A DNA stretch of 64,000 bases from Fimbriimonadia bacterium (lineage in GTDB: Bacteria; Armatimonadota; Fimbriimonadia; Fimbriimonadales; JABRVX01), in the NCBI GenBank assembly GCA_039961735.1, contig JABRVX010000003.1, positions 62,001 through 126,000 of the forward strand, read 5' to 3'. The position numbers and the translations under genes were made by a program. Each line of letters starts with the position of its first letter. The stretch's first letter is position 1. Below, in pieces: positions 7,583-16,800 of this stretch. Below the pieces are notes generated by a model. It was not told the origin of the DNA and did no database searches. It saw only the letters and a list, made by a program, of their open reading frames with translations.

Positions 7583-8359
7583 GTGCATTGGAGGCCGGCG
7601 ATACCAGCACCCGCACGCAGCAAGGATGCACCCTCGGTAGGCTATCTCGGACCCGGGACCGCTCCACCCGTCACGGTCCGCTCGGAGGAGTTCGAGGGTC
7701 CACTAGAGCGTTTGATCCAACTGGTCCGGGAGTGCCGAATCCAGCTTGCAGGCATTCCGCTCGCTCCCATCTGCCTCGAGTACGTGCGCTACCTCGAGGA
7801 GACCGGCTGCAGCGAGATTGACAGGGCTTCTGCAGGCATGTTCGGCCTTGCGTACTTGGTCGAGCGCAAGGCGTGGGGCATGATCCCTGAGGATGCAGAG
7901 CCGGACGAACTCGAGTCTGAAATCGGCATCGAGCCTACCGCCTCCATCTTCGCTCCCGCCATCGAAGCGTTGGCAGCAGCGAAGGAGATGCGGGACCTGC
8001 TTTTCTTCCGGCAGCAAGTTGCGGCGGACGGAACCTACGAGCTGCCACTGGACCTCTCCAGCGTGAAGACCGAAGACCTGGCGAGGGCGCTGAAGCGGCT
8101 GCTGGAGCGCGCGGCGGAAGAACCGGAAGGACTCCCAGCGCGGCCACGCTTCTCGATGGCCGAACTGACCCAGCGCGTACTGGCGGCAGTGACTGCGGAA
8201 TCACCGGTCGAGTTCGAGAGGCTACTTCCTGAAGACTACACACGAATGGACGTTGTATGGCACTTTCTGGCGGTTTTGGAGAGCGTGAGACTGGGCTTCT
8301 GTCGAGTAACGGTTCGGGACGAGAGGATCTTTCTCCTGAGCCCCGAGAAGACGGCCTAG
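7583..8359 (+). CDS. scpA: Segregation and condensation protein A
   Basis: The 258-residue product has the ScpA kleisin layout: an N-terminal helical segment beginning near EEFEGPLERLIQLVREC (about residue 36), a variable acidic middle, and a C-terminal winged helix (FERLLPEDYTRMDVVWHFLAVLESVRLG). ScpA bridges the SMC dimer with ScpB during chromosome segregation. The N-terminal 30 residues are poorly conserved. The only ATG, GTG or TTG that keeps the domain intact is the GTG at 7583, directly after the tRNA CCA, so there is no room for a ribosome site; tRNA 3' processing would yield a leaderless mRNA. It overlaps scpB by 103 nt. Confidence 0.85.
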   Translation: MHWRPAIPAPARSKDAPSVGYLGPGTAPPVTVRSEEFEGPLERLIQLVRECRIQLAGIPLAPICLEYVRYLEETGCSEIDRASAGMFGLAYLVERKAWGMIPEDAEPDELESEIGIEPTASIFAPAIEALAAAKEMRDLLFFRQQVAADGTYELPLDLSSVKTEDLARALKRLLERAAEEPEGLPARPRFSMAELTQRVLAAVTAESPVEFERLLPEDYTRMDVVWHFLAVLESVRLGFCRVTVRDERIFLLSPEKTA

Positions 8360-8859
8360 CCAAGCTGACTGCGACGGTGGAGTGCGTGCTCTTCGTCGCG
8401 GGTGAGCCTGTTCCTCTGAAGGCACTCGCTGACCTGTGTGGTGCGCCGCAGTCCGAGGTGCAGGCCGCGCTCGACGCATTGCGAAAGAGGCTCGACGGTA
8501 CGAGTGGGCTGCACCTGGTCGAGATCGCGGGGGGCTTCCAGCTAGCCACTAAGCCAGAATTCGCCGACACGGTGGCGGCCTACCTGAACCCTCGTAAGCG
8601 CAAGTTGTCGCGAGCAGCGCTCGAGACGTTGGCCGTGATCGCCTACCGTCAACCCATCACGCTTGCAGAACTGGAGGCGGTCCGCGGCGTCAATAGCGAT
8701 CACTCGGTCAAGATCCTGATGGAGATGGGACTCGTGGAAGCGACAGGGCGAAAGGACACCGTCGGAAGGCCGTACACCTACGGTACCACCGACCAGTTCC
8801 TCCACCAGTTCAACCTGGTGTCGCTCGAGCATCTGCCGCCCATCGAAGCGGAGACGTGA
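8257..8859 (+). CDS. scpB: Segregation and condensation protein B
   Basis: This 200-residue protein has the two winged-helix domains of ScpB: first TATVECVLFVAGEPVPLKAL, and second the diagnostic LSRAALETLAVIAYRQPIT followed by a GRPYTYGTT segment. It binds ScpA in the SMC condensin complex. The ATG at 8257 lies 103 nt inside scpA in another frame and adds about 35 residues before the first domain; no later standard start precedes the domain. It is tightly coupled downstream, its TGA sharing GTGA with the next gene. Confidence 0.9.
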   Translation: MALSGGFGERETGLLSSNGSGREDLSPEPREDGLAKLTATVECVLFVAGEPVPLKALADLCGAPQSEVQAALDALRKRLDGTSGLHLVEIAGGFQLATKPEFADTVAAYLNPRKRKLSRAALETLAVIAYRQPITLAELEAVRGVNSDHSVKILMEMGLVEATGRKDTVGRPYTYGTTDQFLHQFNLVSLEHLPPIEAET

Positions 8860-10007
8860 GGCTCGCCGTCGTCCTGCTGTTGTGCGCCTGTGCTCTCTGC
8901 CACGGGCAGAAGGGCGCGGAAATCCAAGCGGCGTCCTACATCGCAATCGACGCTGCAAGCGGAGCGGTCCTCTTCGAGAAAGCAGCCGACGTTCGGCGAT
9001 ACCCGGCGAGTACGACAAAGATCATGACGGCGCTGCTCGTGCTGGAGTCGTGCGACCTCGACTCCATCGTGACGGCTCCACCGGACTTCACTTTCGTCGG
9101 CGAGAGCTCGATGAACCTTCAGCCCGGCGAACGCATCTCTGTCCGAGATCTTCTTTACTGCATTCTCCTGCGGTCGGCCAACGACGGCTGCCAGCTTGCT
9201 GCCCTTCACGTCTCAGGTTCGGAAGAAGCTTTCTGCGCCAAGATGAACCAGCGCGCGCGACGCCTTGGTGCAGTCAACACCAACTTCGTGAACCCGCACG
9301 GCCTGCACGACGACCGCCACTACAGCACGGCCCGAGACCTCGCACTAATCGCCCGGGAGGCGATGCGCTCGCCTTTCTTCCGACACGTGGTCGCGACGCG
9401 CAAGCACCGAGTCGACCGTAGCGTGAACGGCGAGGACTTGTGGATGATCAACCGCAACCGCCTTCTCGGCCCGGGCTCGAAGGTCGACGGAATCAAGACC
9501 GGCTACACGGCCAAGTCGGGGCACTGCTTCGTGGGCAGCGCGGAGCAGGGGGGCTTTCGCGTTATCACGGTGGTTCTCGACAGCCCCGATTGGCGGGCCG
9601 ACACCCTGGCACTGATAGACCGGTGCTTTGCGTCGTACGACCGGACCGAGGTTCTGCCCAGTCGTCACGTCTCCGGTAGGGCGCTCGTGCGCGGAGGTAC
9701 TGCACCGACGGTTGCGGCACTCACCGCGCGCGAGGCCTACGCGCTTGTCCCGCGTTCATCGCCGTCCAAGCCCGAGATCAAGGTGAACCTCAACGAGGTT
9801 CGGGCTCCCGTAGCACCTGGGCAGAAGTTGGGAGAACTACAGGTCGTTCATGCCGGACAGGTGGTGGACGCGGTACCGCTGATTGCTGCCGAACGGGTGG
9901 GCGTGTCGATGCAGTCTTCCATCTCCGGATGGTCTGCGTGGACGTTGCTCTTCGGGGTGTTCGCGGTGGCCGCGTGGCGCCTGCTGCGCTGGAACCCAGG
10001 TGGCTGA
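8856..10007 (+). CDS. D-alanyl-D-alanine carboxypeptidase (penicillin-binding protein, S11 family)
   Basis: The 383-residue exported enzyme has all three active-site motifs of the S11 family: STTK (52-55), SAN (107-109) and KTG (214-216). It trims the terminal D-Ala from peptidoglycan stem peptides in the periplasm. A signal peptide covers residues 1-17. After the catalytic domain comes the PBP5-type C-terminal domain, then a hydrophobic helix (WSAWTLLFGVFAVAAW) that should anchor it in the inner membrane, where E. coli PBP5 uses an amphipathic helix. The GTG at 8856 overlaps scpB by 4 nt. Confidence 0.93.
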   Translation: MRLAVVLLLCACALCHGQKGAEIQAASYIAIDAASGAVLFEKAADVRRYPASTTKIMTALLVLESCDLDSIVTAPPDFTFVGESSMNLQPGERISVRDLLYCILLRSANDGCQLAALHVSGSEEAFCAKMNQRARRLGAVNTNFVNPHGLHDDRHYSTARDLALIAREAMRSPFFRHVVATRKHRVDRSVNGEDLWMINRNRLLGPGSKVDGIKTGYTAKSGHCFVGSAEQGGFRVITVVLDSPDWRADTLALIDRCFASYDRTEVLPSRHVSGRALVRGGTAPTVAALTAREAYALVPRSSPSKPEIKVNLNEVRAPVAPGQKLGELQVVHAGQVVDAVPLIAAERVGVSMQSSISGWSAWTLLFGVFAVAAWRLLRWNPGG

Positions 10008-10725
10008 GCGTCTCCAGAAGCTGTTGGCTGCTGCAGGATTCGGCTCGCGACGCGCCTGCGAGGTGCTGATCCTCGAAGGGCGAGTCAGCGTGAACGGCAA
10101 AGTAGTCACAGAGCTAGGAACGAAGGCCGACCTCTCCTCAGACGTCATCGAGGTAGATGGAAAGCCGATACATCGTCCGAGACTGCTGTACGTACTGATG
10201 AACAAGCCACCAGGCTACGTTACGACCGTAAAGGACCCCCACGCAAGTCGCTCGGTGATGCAGCTACTTCCAGAGTTGCCCGCACGTGTCTTTCCCGTCG
10301 GTAGGCTGGACAAAGATACCGCCGGGGTGCTGCTATTTACGAACGACGGCGCGCTGGCGAACCGATTGATGCATCCCAGCCACGGTGTGCGCAAGACTTA
10401 CCGAGCCGTCGTGGGCAGTACGCCCTCCGATGCCGCACTCGAACGCCTTCGCAAAGGAGTGCGACTGGAGGACGGGATGACGGCACCGGCCGAGGTCAGA
10501 GTGCTTGGCCAGGACCGGAAGTCGGGCCGCTGCACGCTAGAGCTAGTCCTCAAGGAGGGCCGGAAGCGACAAGTGCGACGTATGTTGGAGGCAGTGGGGC
10601 ACCCAGTCGAAGAGCTCGTGCGTACCCGATTTGGGCCGCTCTCGGCCTACCGGCTACCCAAGGGGGCTTGCCGGATGCTCTCCAAGGCGGAAGTAGAACG
10701 ACTGCAAAAGATCGTGAGCCGATGA
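10000..10725 (+). CDS. rluB: RsuA/RluB-type 23S rRNA pseudouridine synthase
   Basis: The 241-residue enzyme has an N-terminal S4 RNA-binding domain (ERLQKLLAAAGFGSRRACEVLI ... GRVSVNGKVV) and the catalytic motif GRLDKDTAGVLLFTND with Asp104 as the nucleophile. The family converts one rRNA uridine to pseudouridine; the neighbourhood next to scpA-scpB is the common one for rluB in Gram-positive and related genomes. The GTG at 10000 overlaps the end of the carboxypeptidase gene by 8 nt and keeps the complete S4 domain. Assignment as RluB rather than RluE or RsuA is by context. Confidence 0.88.
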   Translation: MAERLQKLLAAAGFGSRRACEVLILEGRVSVNGKVVTELGTKADLSSDVIEVDGKPIHRPRLLYVLMNKPPGYVTTVKDPHASRSVMQLLPELPARVFPVGRLDKDTAGVLLFTNDGALANRLMHPSHGVRKTYRAVVGSTPSDAALERLRKGVRLEDGMTAPAEVRVLGQDRKSGRCTLELVLKEGRKRQVRRMLEAVGHPVEELVRTRFGPLSAYRLPKGACRMLSKAEVERLQKIVSR

Positions 10726-11525
10726 GATCCCTTTTTTGCCTCGTTGTCATGGTGCTATTGCTCGCCGGATGTGCGGAGCGTCAGCGCTCGGGGAAGACGG
10801 AAGGAGTGGTGACGCTCTCACCCGCTCTGACCGAGGTGGTGTTCGCCGTCGGCAGAGGCGACCGTCTCGTAGGCATCACGACTGCGTGCGACTATCCCCC
10901 GGAGGTCGAACGTATCCCGCGAGTAACCGACTACCGCTTGAATGTGGAGGCCGTGGTCGCTGCGGGCCCATCGCTGGTGCTCGCGGACATGACGGTGAAC
11001 AACCCTGACGAGGTATCGCGGTTGGAGTCGCTCGGAGTGCGGGTGGAACGCTTTACACCGACGTCCGTCGCAGCTACGGCTGAGATGATCCGCACCGTAG
11101 GACGGCTTCTCGGTGCCTCGGAGAAGGGCGCGGAGGTTGCGCGTGAGCTGGAGTCCGCAGGGCAAAGGCTCGCTTCGCCACCGAAGGTAGTGTTCACTTT
11201 GGGGAAAGATGGTCTGTACGTGGCGGGCTCCGATTCGCTTACCGCGGATTGCGTGCGCCGGGCAGGCGGCGAGGTCACTGCCGATCATCAGGCGAAGTTC
11301 TATCCCGCCAGCCGCGAGTCGGTGCTCTTCTCCGACCCCGACGTCATTTTCACTACCGGAGACCCCAAGGAATTCCTGGAGGACCCACTGTGGCAGTCTT
11401 GCAAGGCTGTAGCCAACAGGTCCGTGTATCATGTGGATGCATCGCTGGCCACACGCCCTGGACCACGGTTGGCAGAAGCGATTCGTGTGATGTCGGAAGT
11501 TCTGTCGAAACTGGCGAGCCGCTAG
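10722..11525 (+). CDS. BtuF-like substrate-binding lipoprotein of a cobalamin/metal-chelate ABC importer
   Basis: The 267-residue product starts with a lipoprotein signal (MRSLFCLVVMVLLLAGC), so Cys17 should be lipidated. The rest is a helical-backbone binding protein: VVTLSPALTEVVFAVGRGD, then RVTDYRLNVEAVVAAGPSLVLA, typical of BtuF and other cobalamin or siderophore binders. It starts with an ATGA overlap on rluB, so it is the last gene of the scpA operon. No permease or ATPase genes are adjacent. Cobalamin uptake would suit the corrinoid proteins at 48 kb, but that link is inference. Confidence 0.8.
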   Translation: MRSLFCLVVMVLLLAGCAERQRSGKTEGVVTLSPALTEVVFAVGRGDRLVGITTACDYPPEVERIPRVTDYRLNVEAVVAAGPSLVLADMTVNNPDEVSRLESLGVRVERFTPTSVAATAEMIRTVGRLLGASEKGAEVARELESAGQRLASPPKVVFTLGKDGLYVAGSDSLTADCVRRAGGEVTADHQAKFYPASRESVLFSDPDVIFTTGDPKEFLEDPLWQSCKAVANRSVYHVDASLATRPGPRLAEAIRVMSEVLSKLASR

Positions 11526-12100
11526 AGCTCGGATGCAGCGAGTAGCATCTGCTGGATGGCTTCGTCGGCTCTAGCCTCGAGGTCTGCCAGTACCGCGTGA
11601 CGACGAGCGATCTCTCTCGCCCGGTTCAGGATGTTCAGCGCAGTGATCAGGTCCCCGGCAGCCTCTGCGGTTTGCCCCCATGCGATGAGGTACTCCGCGG
11701 CGAGCACCTCGTTGTTCGATCGGGTTGCGATCTCCACGGCGGCGGAGAGGCAGTCTGCCGAGAAATCGTATGCCTCGAGCAAGCGATAGGCCTCCCCGAG
11801 GCGACACAGGCAGCGAGCACGAAACTCGTGGTCGGCTTGTAGGGTAGGGGGCAGAAGGGTGAAGTGCTCCTCGAGCCCACGCTCGAGATAGCGAATCAAC
11901 GCTTCCCAGTCGCCTATGTGGCCATGGCAGATACCGATGTTGTAGAGGGCTTCGGCTCGCGACCGAGCGTTGGCACCTGACTCCTCCAGGCTGACGAGAG
12001 CGTCAAGCCAACGAGTGATGGCGCCCTGGTAGTCCGCCTTCTCGTAGAGGGCTCTGCCTTCCGCGTCGGCCTGAGACCATGCTTGCGTATCAGATTGCAT
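11522..12100 (-). CDS. TPR-repeat cytoplasmic protein
   Basis: The 192-residue protein is almost wholly alpha-helical and contains about four tetratricopeptide-like units (ALYEKADYQGAITRWLDAL; ALYNIGICHGHIGDWEALI; CRLGEAYRLLEAYDFSADCL; AWGQTAEAAGDLITALNIL). TPR proteins act as scaffolds for protein-protein contacts, so no reaction can be named. There is no signal peptide. AAGGA lies upstream of the ATG. Its stop overlaps the stop of the BtuF-like gene by 4 nt (shared CTAG), a tight convergent arrangement. Confidence 0.75.
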   Translation of the reverse strand: MQSDTQAWSQADAEGRALYEKADYQGAITRWLDALVSLEESGANARSRAEALYNIGICHGHIGDWEALIRYLERGLEEHFTLLPPTLQADHEFRARCLCRLGEAYRLLEAYDFSADCLSAAVEIATRSNNEVLAAEYLIAWGQTAEAAGDLITALNILNRAREIARRHAVLADLEARADEAIQQMLLAASEL

Positions 12101-12484
12101 CCGAAGAGTCCTTCATGCCCAGACGACGATATCCAAACTCATCCGGTTCCCGCCGCTCGACCGCCCGGCGACTTCCTGTCGGCGCGGACAAATGAAGGAC
12201 CAATCCTCCAGTTCCTATTGTACCCCCGACTCCAGGATTGCGCATCTGGTCATAACACAAAATGTGGCCTTCACCTCCACGCAGTCTCCAACATCTTGAC
12301 GGTTGGAAGTCCGCTGTACCTACCCTTTGCTCACTGTTCGCCCTATCGGTGCCGCAGATTCCCAGTCGAAAGGCCCTCTCGCACATTGTCGGGACCGCGG
12401 CATGCCCGGCACCCCATTTCGGAGCCCGCACTCCCCCAAACCGTGGTCCGGTAGGGGCGGCGGTTCGGCCTCCCCTACCGAGTT
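12101..12484. other. Intergenic stretch between TPR gene and STN-domain gene
   Basis: I find no supported gene. A possible -10 box for the TPR gene, TACAAT on the minus strand, lies at 12217-12222. The stretch ends in the hairpin at 12449-12480 that follows the STN-domain gene. Frames that cross it have no ribosome site and no family resemblance. Confidence 0.45.
12449..12480 (-). terminator. Hairpin after the STN-domain gene
   Basis: CGGTAGGGG at 12449-12457 pairs with CCCCTACCG at 12472-12480. It begins 4 nt past the stop codon of the minus-strand gene. No T-run follows, so termination may depend on other factors. Confidence 0.45.
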
Positions 12485-13636
12485 CTAGTCGCTCTTGATC
12501 GTTAGCTTCTTTCCGTCCAACATGAAAGACATCGTGATCTGGCTGCCGGGCCCGCCGCGAATGCCAACCATGTTCCGCTGCTTAGGTGTCAGGTCGCTCA
12601 GCTTGAGATACCCCTGCTTTTCGTGGAGTGCCCACTGCTTTGGCGTGATGCTGTCCATCAACTGCCGAACGTCTCCGCCTCGAAACTCGAACGAGTCTCG
12701 GAAGGAGGGCACGTCCTTCAGCATCTCGCGGAGGTCGGGCATGTCCTTGAACAGTTCCTTCAGCGCGGGCACCTCGCCGACCCTCTCACGAATGCGAGGT
12801 ATCTCCAGCTTCAACTCTCGGTCCAGGTAGCCGCGTTCGCGGAGCCACTCCTCCATCTGCTTGCGTTTCTCGGGGGTGAGGTCCTTCCGCCATTCGAACT
12901 CGCGCACACGGTCCGGCGTAAAGAGACGCGGAGCCTCTTTGAACTCGAAGCCCGGAACATCGCCTCGTCTCTCCAGTTCCTTGGCGAGTTTCTCGAGCTG
13001 TTCGGCGCTTTTGCGTAGTTCATCACCTAGCTTTGCCCAGTCCCCGCCGTCACCGTCTCGTTCCTTGGCCGACTCGCGAAGCGCTTTGGCGGTTTCGCGT
13101 AGTGCCTCCGCAATACTGTCCGATTTCGGGAGATCGAATTGGACCCGTCCCGAGTCGTCCGTCCGGAATTTGGGGGCAAGATCGAACAGGGTGCCGGCCT
13201 GTGGGGTCTGGATCAGCAGGCCTCGCCGCTTCAAATGAACAACGCCTTTCTCCACGGCGAACTGACGGTTGTAGGCGGACGCCAGGATCTCGAGCGCTTC
13301 GCGCACGGTCTTCTCCGGCCCGATGCGCAGCGTCACGCGCCGTCCGGCCTCGCCCGGATCCGCGACCACGATGTCCAAGTCCCGGCACGCATCGAGGCCC
13401 GTCAGAATCTCAATGGCGGTTTTGAGGTCGGCATTGTCCAGCGACAGTGTCGTGCCAAGCTTGCGGTCAAGGGCTGCAGGGGCCTGCACTACCGCTTTTA
13501 CCGTCTTGGCAATTTGCACTCCGGACTTCCCACTATCGGTTTTCGATGCATCCTGCTGCGAAATCGCGAACACCAGCCCTAGCGAGGCCGCAAGGATTCC
13601 CGCGGGCACAAGCAGGCGAGCTGCTGAAACGCTCAT
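12485..13636 (-). CDS. Exported protein with STN-like domain and charged helical region
   Basis: The 383-residue product has an N-terminal signal or anchor helix (LLVPAGILAASLGLVFAIS). An STN-like domain follows at about 55-140 (KLGTTLSLDNADLKTAIEIL ... VTLRIGPEKTVREALEIL), the fold used by secretins and TonB-dependent receptors for protein contact. The next 200 residues are very rich in Lys, Arg, Glu and Leu and probably form long helices (ALRETAKALRESAKERDG; ELRKSAEQLEKLAKELERRG). There is no secretin pore domain. AGGAGGAT at 13641-13648 fixes the start. Role unknown; it may be a periplasmic adaptor. Confidence 0.65.
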   Translation of the reverse strand: MSVSAARLLVPAGILAASLGLVFAISQQDASKTDSGKSGVQIAKTVKAVVQAPAALDRKLGTTLSLDNADLKTAIEILTGLDACRDLDIVVADPGEAGRRVTLRIGPEKTVREALEILASAYNRQFAVEKGVVHLKRRGLLIQTPQAGTLFDLAPKFRTDDSGRVQFDLPKSDSIAEALRETAKALRESAKERDGDGGDWAKLGDELRKSAEQLEKLAKELERRGDVPGFEFKEAPRLFTPDRVREFEWRKDLTPEKRKQMEEWLRERGYLDRELKLEIPRIRERVGEVPALKELFKDMPDLREMLKDVPSFRDSFEFRGGDVRQLMDSITPKQWALHEKQGYLKLSDLTPKQRNMVGIRGGPGSQITMSFMLDGKKLTIKSD

Positions 13637-13812
13637 GTCTATCCTCCTGCGTTCTGACATGCCACGACGGCCTAGGGTCGACCGACGCGGCACGAGGCAT
13701 CAATTGACCCTAAGGTTCTATCTGCAGTACGGCTAAGGTCTCCGGCGGAGTTCCGGGCGCAGGGACGGCTAGGTCGAGGCCGAATCCGGCAGGCAACAGG
13801 AGGTTGCTTTAT

Positions 13813-16800
13813 ATGTTGATGTTCCCGGTTCTCGGGGTGGTCCTCGGCATCTGCACGTTCTCGTGGGCGGACGTGGAATGGAAAACCTTTGGCACGATGC
13901 GCCTCGGCGAAGCCGACGTACCCATCCGTTTCCCGGCGGACGCCGTGGTCCCGGTGAACGCACAGGGCCCGCGCTTCGGGCACGGGGGCTGGACGTACGA
14001 GATCAACCAATGGGGCAATCTGGGGCGCGCCTATCTGGGTCGCGGCGGATGGGATGAGTTTGCCAAGGAGTACGAGACGGCGATGGAGCACATCCGCACG
14101 GGAACACCGAACGTGTGGCGCGCCAAATGCACCGTCTTCACCACCCTAGACCTCCTGTACGAAGACGCCGACGGGGTGCTCCACCGTCAGTGGGTGAAGA
14201 TGGATCCCGAAGACCTCGACCTGTGCCGTGAAACCTTCGCCCGATGGAAGACACTCGTCGAGGTGTTCTCAGGCGGAAACCTGAAGGTCGAGATAGACTT
14301 CAACATCGAGGACCAGCCGGTAAGGGGGCAGTATCGCGGCAACGAGTCGTGGTCGTTCGACCCGCGGGTTGCGGGCGAGGTGTACTACCGAGGCCTCATC
14401 AACCGCGGGGACTTCGACTGCATCCTGTTCTTTTGGTACCCGGGCCCTTCCACGGCCTTCTCGTTCGGAGGCACGGCCGGCCGGACGAACGGGGCCACGC
14501 AGGCCTACGTACTGCTCTCGCATGGACGCGAGTTGGGGCCACGCATAGGCCACACGGAAGCTATGCTACACGAGTGGTACCACCAGATCGAGGGTACCTA
14601 CGGGCTTTGGGGATACGGCGGACCGGAGTATAGCTGGCTACCACACCTGCATTCTGCCGAACAAAACGGGTACGCGGTGGACCAAGCAGGCCACACGGGG
14701 TGGTACTCGTGGATGCGAGATCTGTTCCGCTACTCCGTGCGCCCGGGTATGTGGCTGAAGATGAGCAACCGTCGCGAGCCGGACTACGTGGCGGTGGCCA
14801 AGCAGACATATACTACGGACGAACCGGTACCTGTCTCTTGGGGCGACGTCCGCGATGACCCTTGGGCAAAGCTGCCCTATCTAACACCTGACACCATTGC
14901 GAAGCGTCTAGGTGTGTCGGGCATCGAGATTAAGCACACCCAAACCGACGTGTGCTTCGTGCCCTCGGAGACGGGGAGCATCCTCTCAGTCGTGCGCCAA
15001 GAGCCGGACCCCGAGAACTCTATCCTGGATAACCAGCTCAACTTCTTGCGCGAGGGCATGGCAACGTTCCGCTATCGTGCCGGTGATCAGGTTCGGCAGA
15101 TGCTGTTCGTGCGCTGGGACCTGATAGACATGGTTGTGGCGGCGCTGGCCGACCACCCCGTTGGCACTCAGCCGCCAGCGAACGTACTCGGATACCTGAC
15201 GGTGGATGCCAAGATGATGGTAGTGCTGGACACCGCGATGGACCGCGACACCCTCGCGGAGACCGGCCTGCTCCGAGTCGGCACGGCCGGAGTGCCGGTG
15301 GACGTGCAGTTCTCCGGGGCAGCTGCAGCGGGCCAGGAGATCGCACCCCGCATCGAGTGCGACGTTCCCGGCCTGTCGCCGTGGGCACTGTACGAGTGGG
15401 GCACGGACCGACCCATGGAGCGAACGGCGTCGGGGTTCCGCTTCACGCCGCCAGCCAACGTGTCCGCTGCGGTGTACGAGGCGAGGGCGGCTCGCGCCAC
15501 GGGCGAGGTCGTCTCGCGTCCCATCACCGTGCATGTACTCGACGCCTTGCACGTACGCCTTCTACCCGTCGGGACATCCAGGGTGTCCGGCAGAGAGCAC
15601 AGACTAAAGCTGGAGCTGCGGAGCAAGGAGGCCGGAGATGCACGGGTGCAGTGGGACCTCCCGACAGGTTGGCGACCCATCGGGGATACGCCTTCGATCG
15701 TGAGATTGCAGGTGAATGCACTAACCACAGTGGAGTATGCCTTCGACGTGACGGGAGCTCCCGAGGGACCCACCACGGTGCGTGCCATGGTGGAGGTCGG
15801 CGGCAGGGTGTTCCCGGCGGAGGTGGCTCTCGAAGTCTTCCGACAGCCAGTGCTGCAGCATGACGATTTCGAGACGGACCTCGGGGGCTGGGGCACCCTT
15901 AGACACGATCTTGCGGGCTGGACAGTCGAGGCCGTAACCGATGCAGAGCGTGGCGGTAACGTCCTGTCCATCACGGACCAGGGTGGGACCCACTGGGGGC
16001 GGGTGAATGCCTTCGGCAAATACCTGCCCAACGCACAACCCGACCCTGCCGGGCCCGGCTACGATGCGAGCGTCTACCGCTTCGTGGAGTTGTATCTGAA
16101 GACCACGAGCCGCGAGTCGTGCGGGCTGATCGTGACCCTTGCGGACCAAAAACGCTACGCCGTGATGCTCACCGGCCGCCACCGCGAGCAGTGGGGCGAG
16201 AGTATGGAGTTGCCTCGGGCACGCTTCGTCGCCGATGGTACGTGGCAGCGGGTGGTGTACGATCTGGGCGGCGCGCTCGAGAAGGCCATCGGTAGTCCCG
16301 GACCGCACATCGTGACGGACATCGGATTCGGCGACCCGCGGAAGTTCTGTAGCAACCAGTGGTTCTCGTCCGATCGCATCACCTACTACGTGGACGACTT
16401 TCGCATCTTGCAGCAGGCTGAGGTTGGCGAGGAGGCCCCGCTGCTCGAAGCGGCGCCGAGTTTCGAGTCCGCAGATGCGCTCCTGCGCGCTGCCGCCTGC
16501 GCGCGCATCAAAGCCGATTCCCCGCTCTCGGATATCCAGACTGCGGCAAAGCTGCTATCCGACGTCAACGCGACGGTGCGGCTGAACGCCGCCGCCGTCT
16601 TCACGCGTGTTAGGCATCCCGAAGTCGAGCCTGCGCTGATTCAGGAGATCATGGATACGGACGCGCGGGTGGCCGAGTATGCCGCGCGCGCACTCGCGTT
16701 CCAGGACACGGAGAGGGCGAAGGTGGCCCTGCGAGAGGGTGTTGCGAAGGCATTGTCAGGCTACACGCGCGGGGTCATTGCCGAGCTGCTTGCCGAAAAA

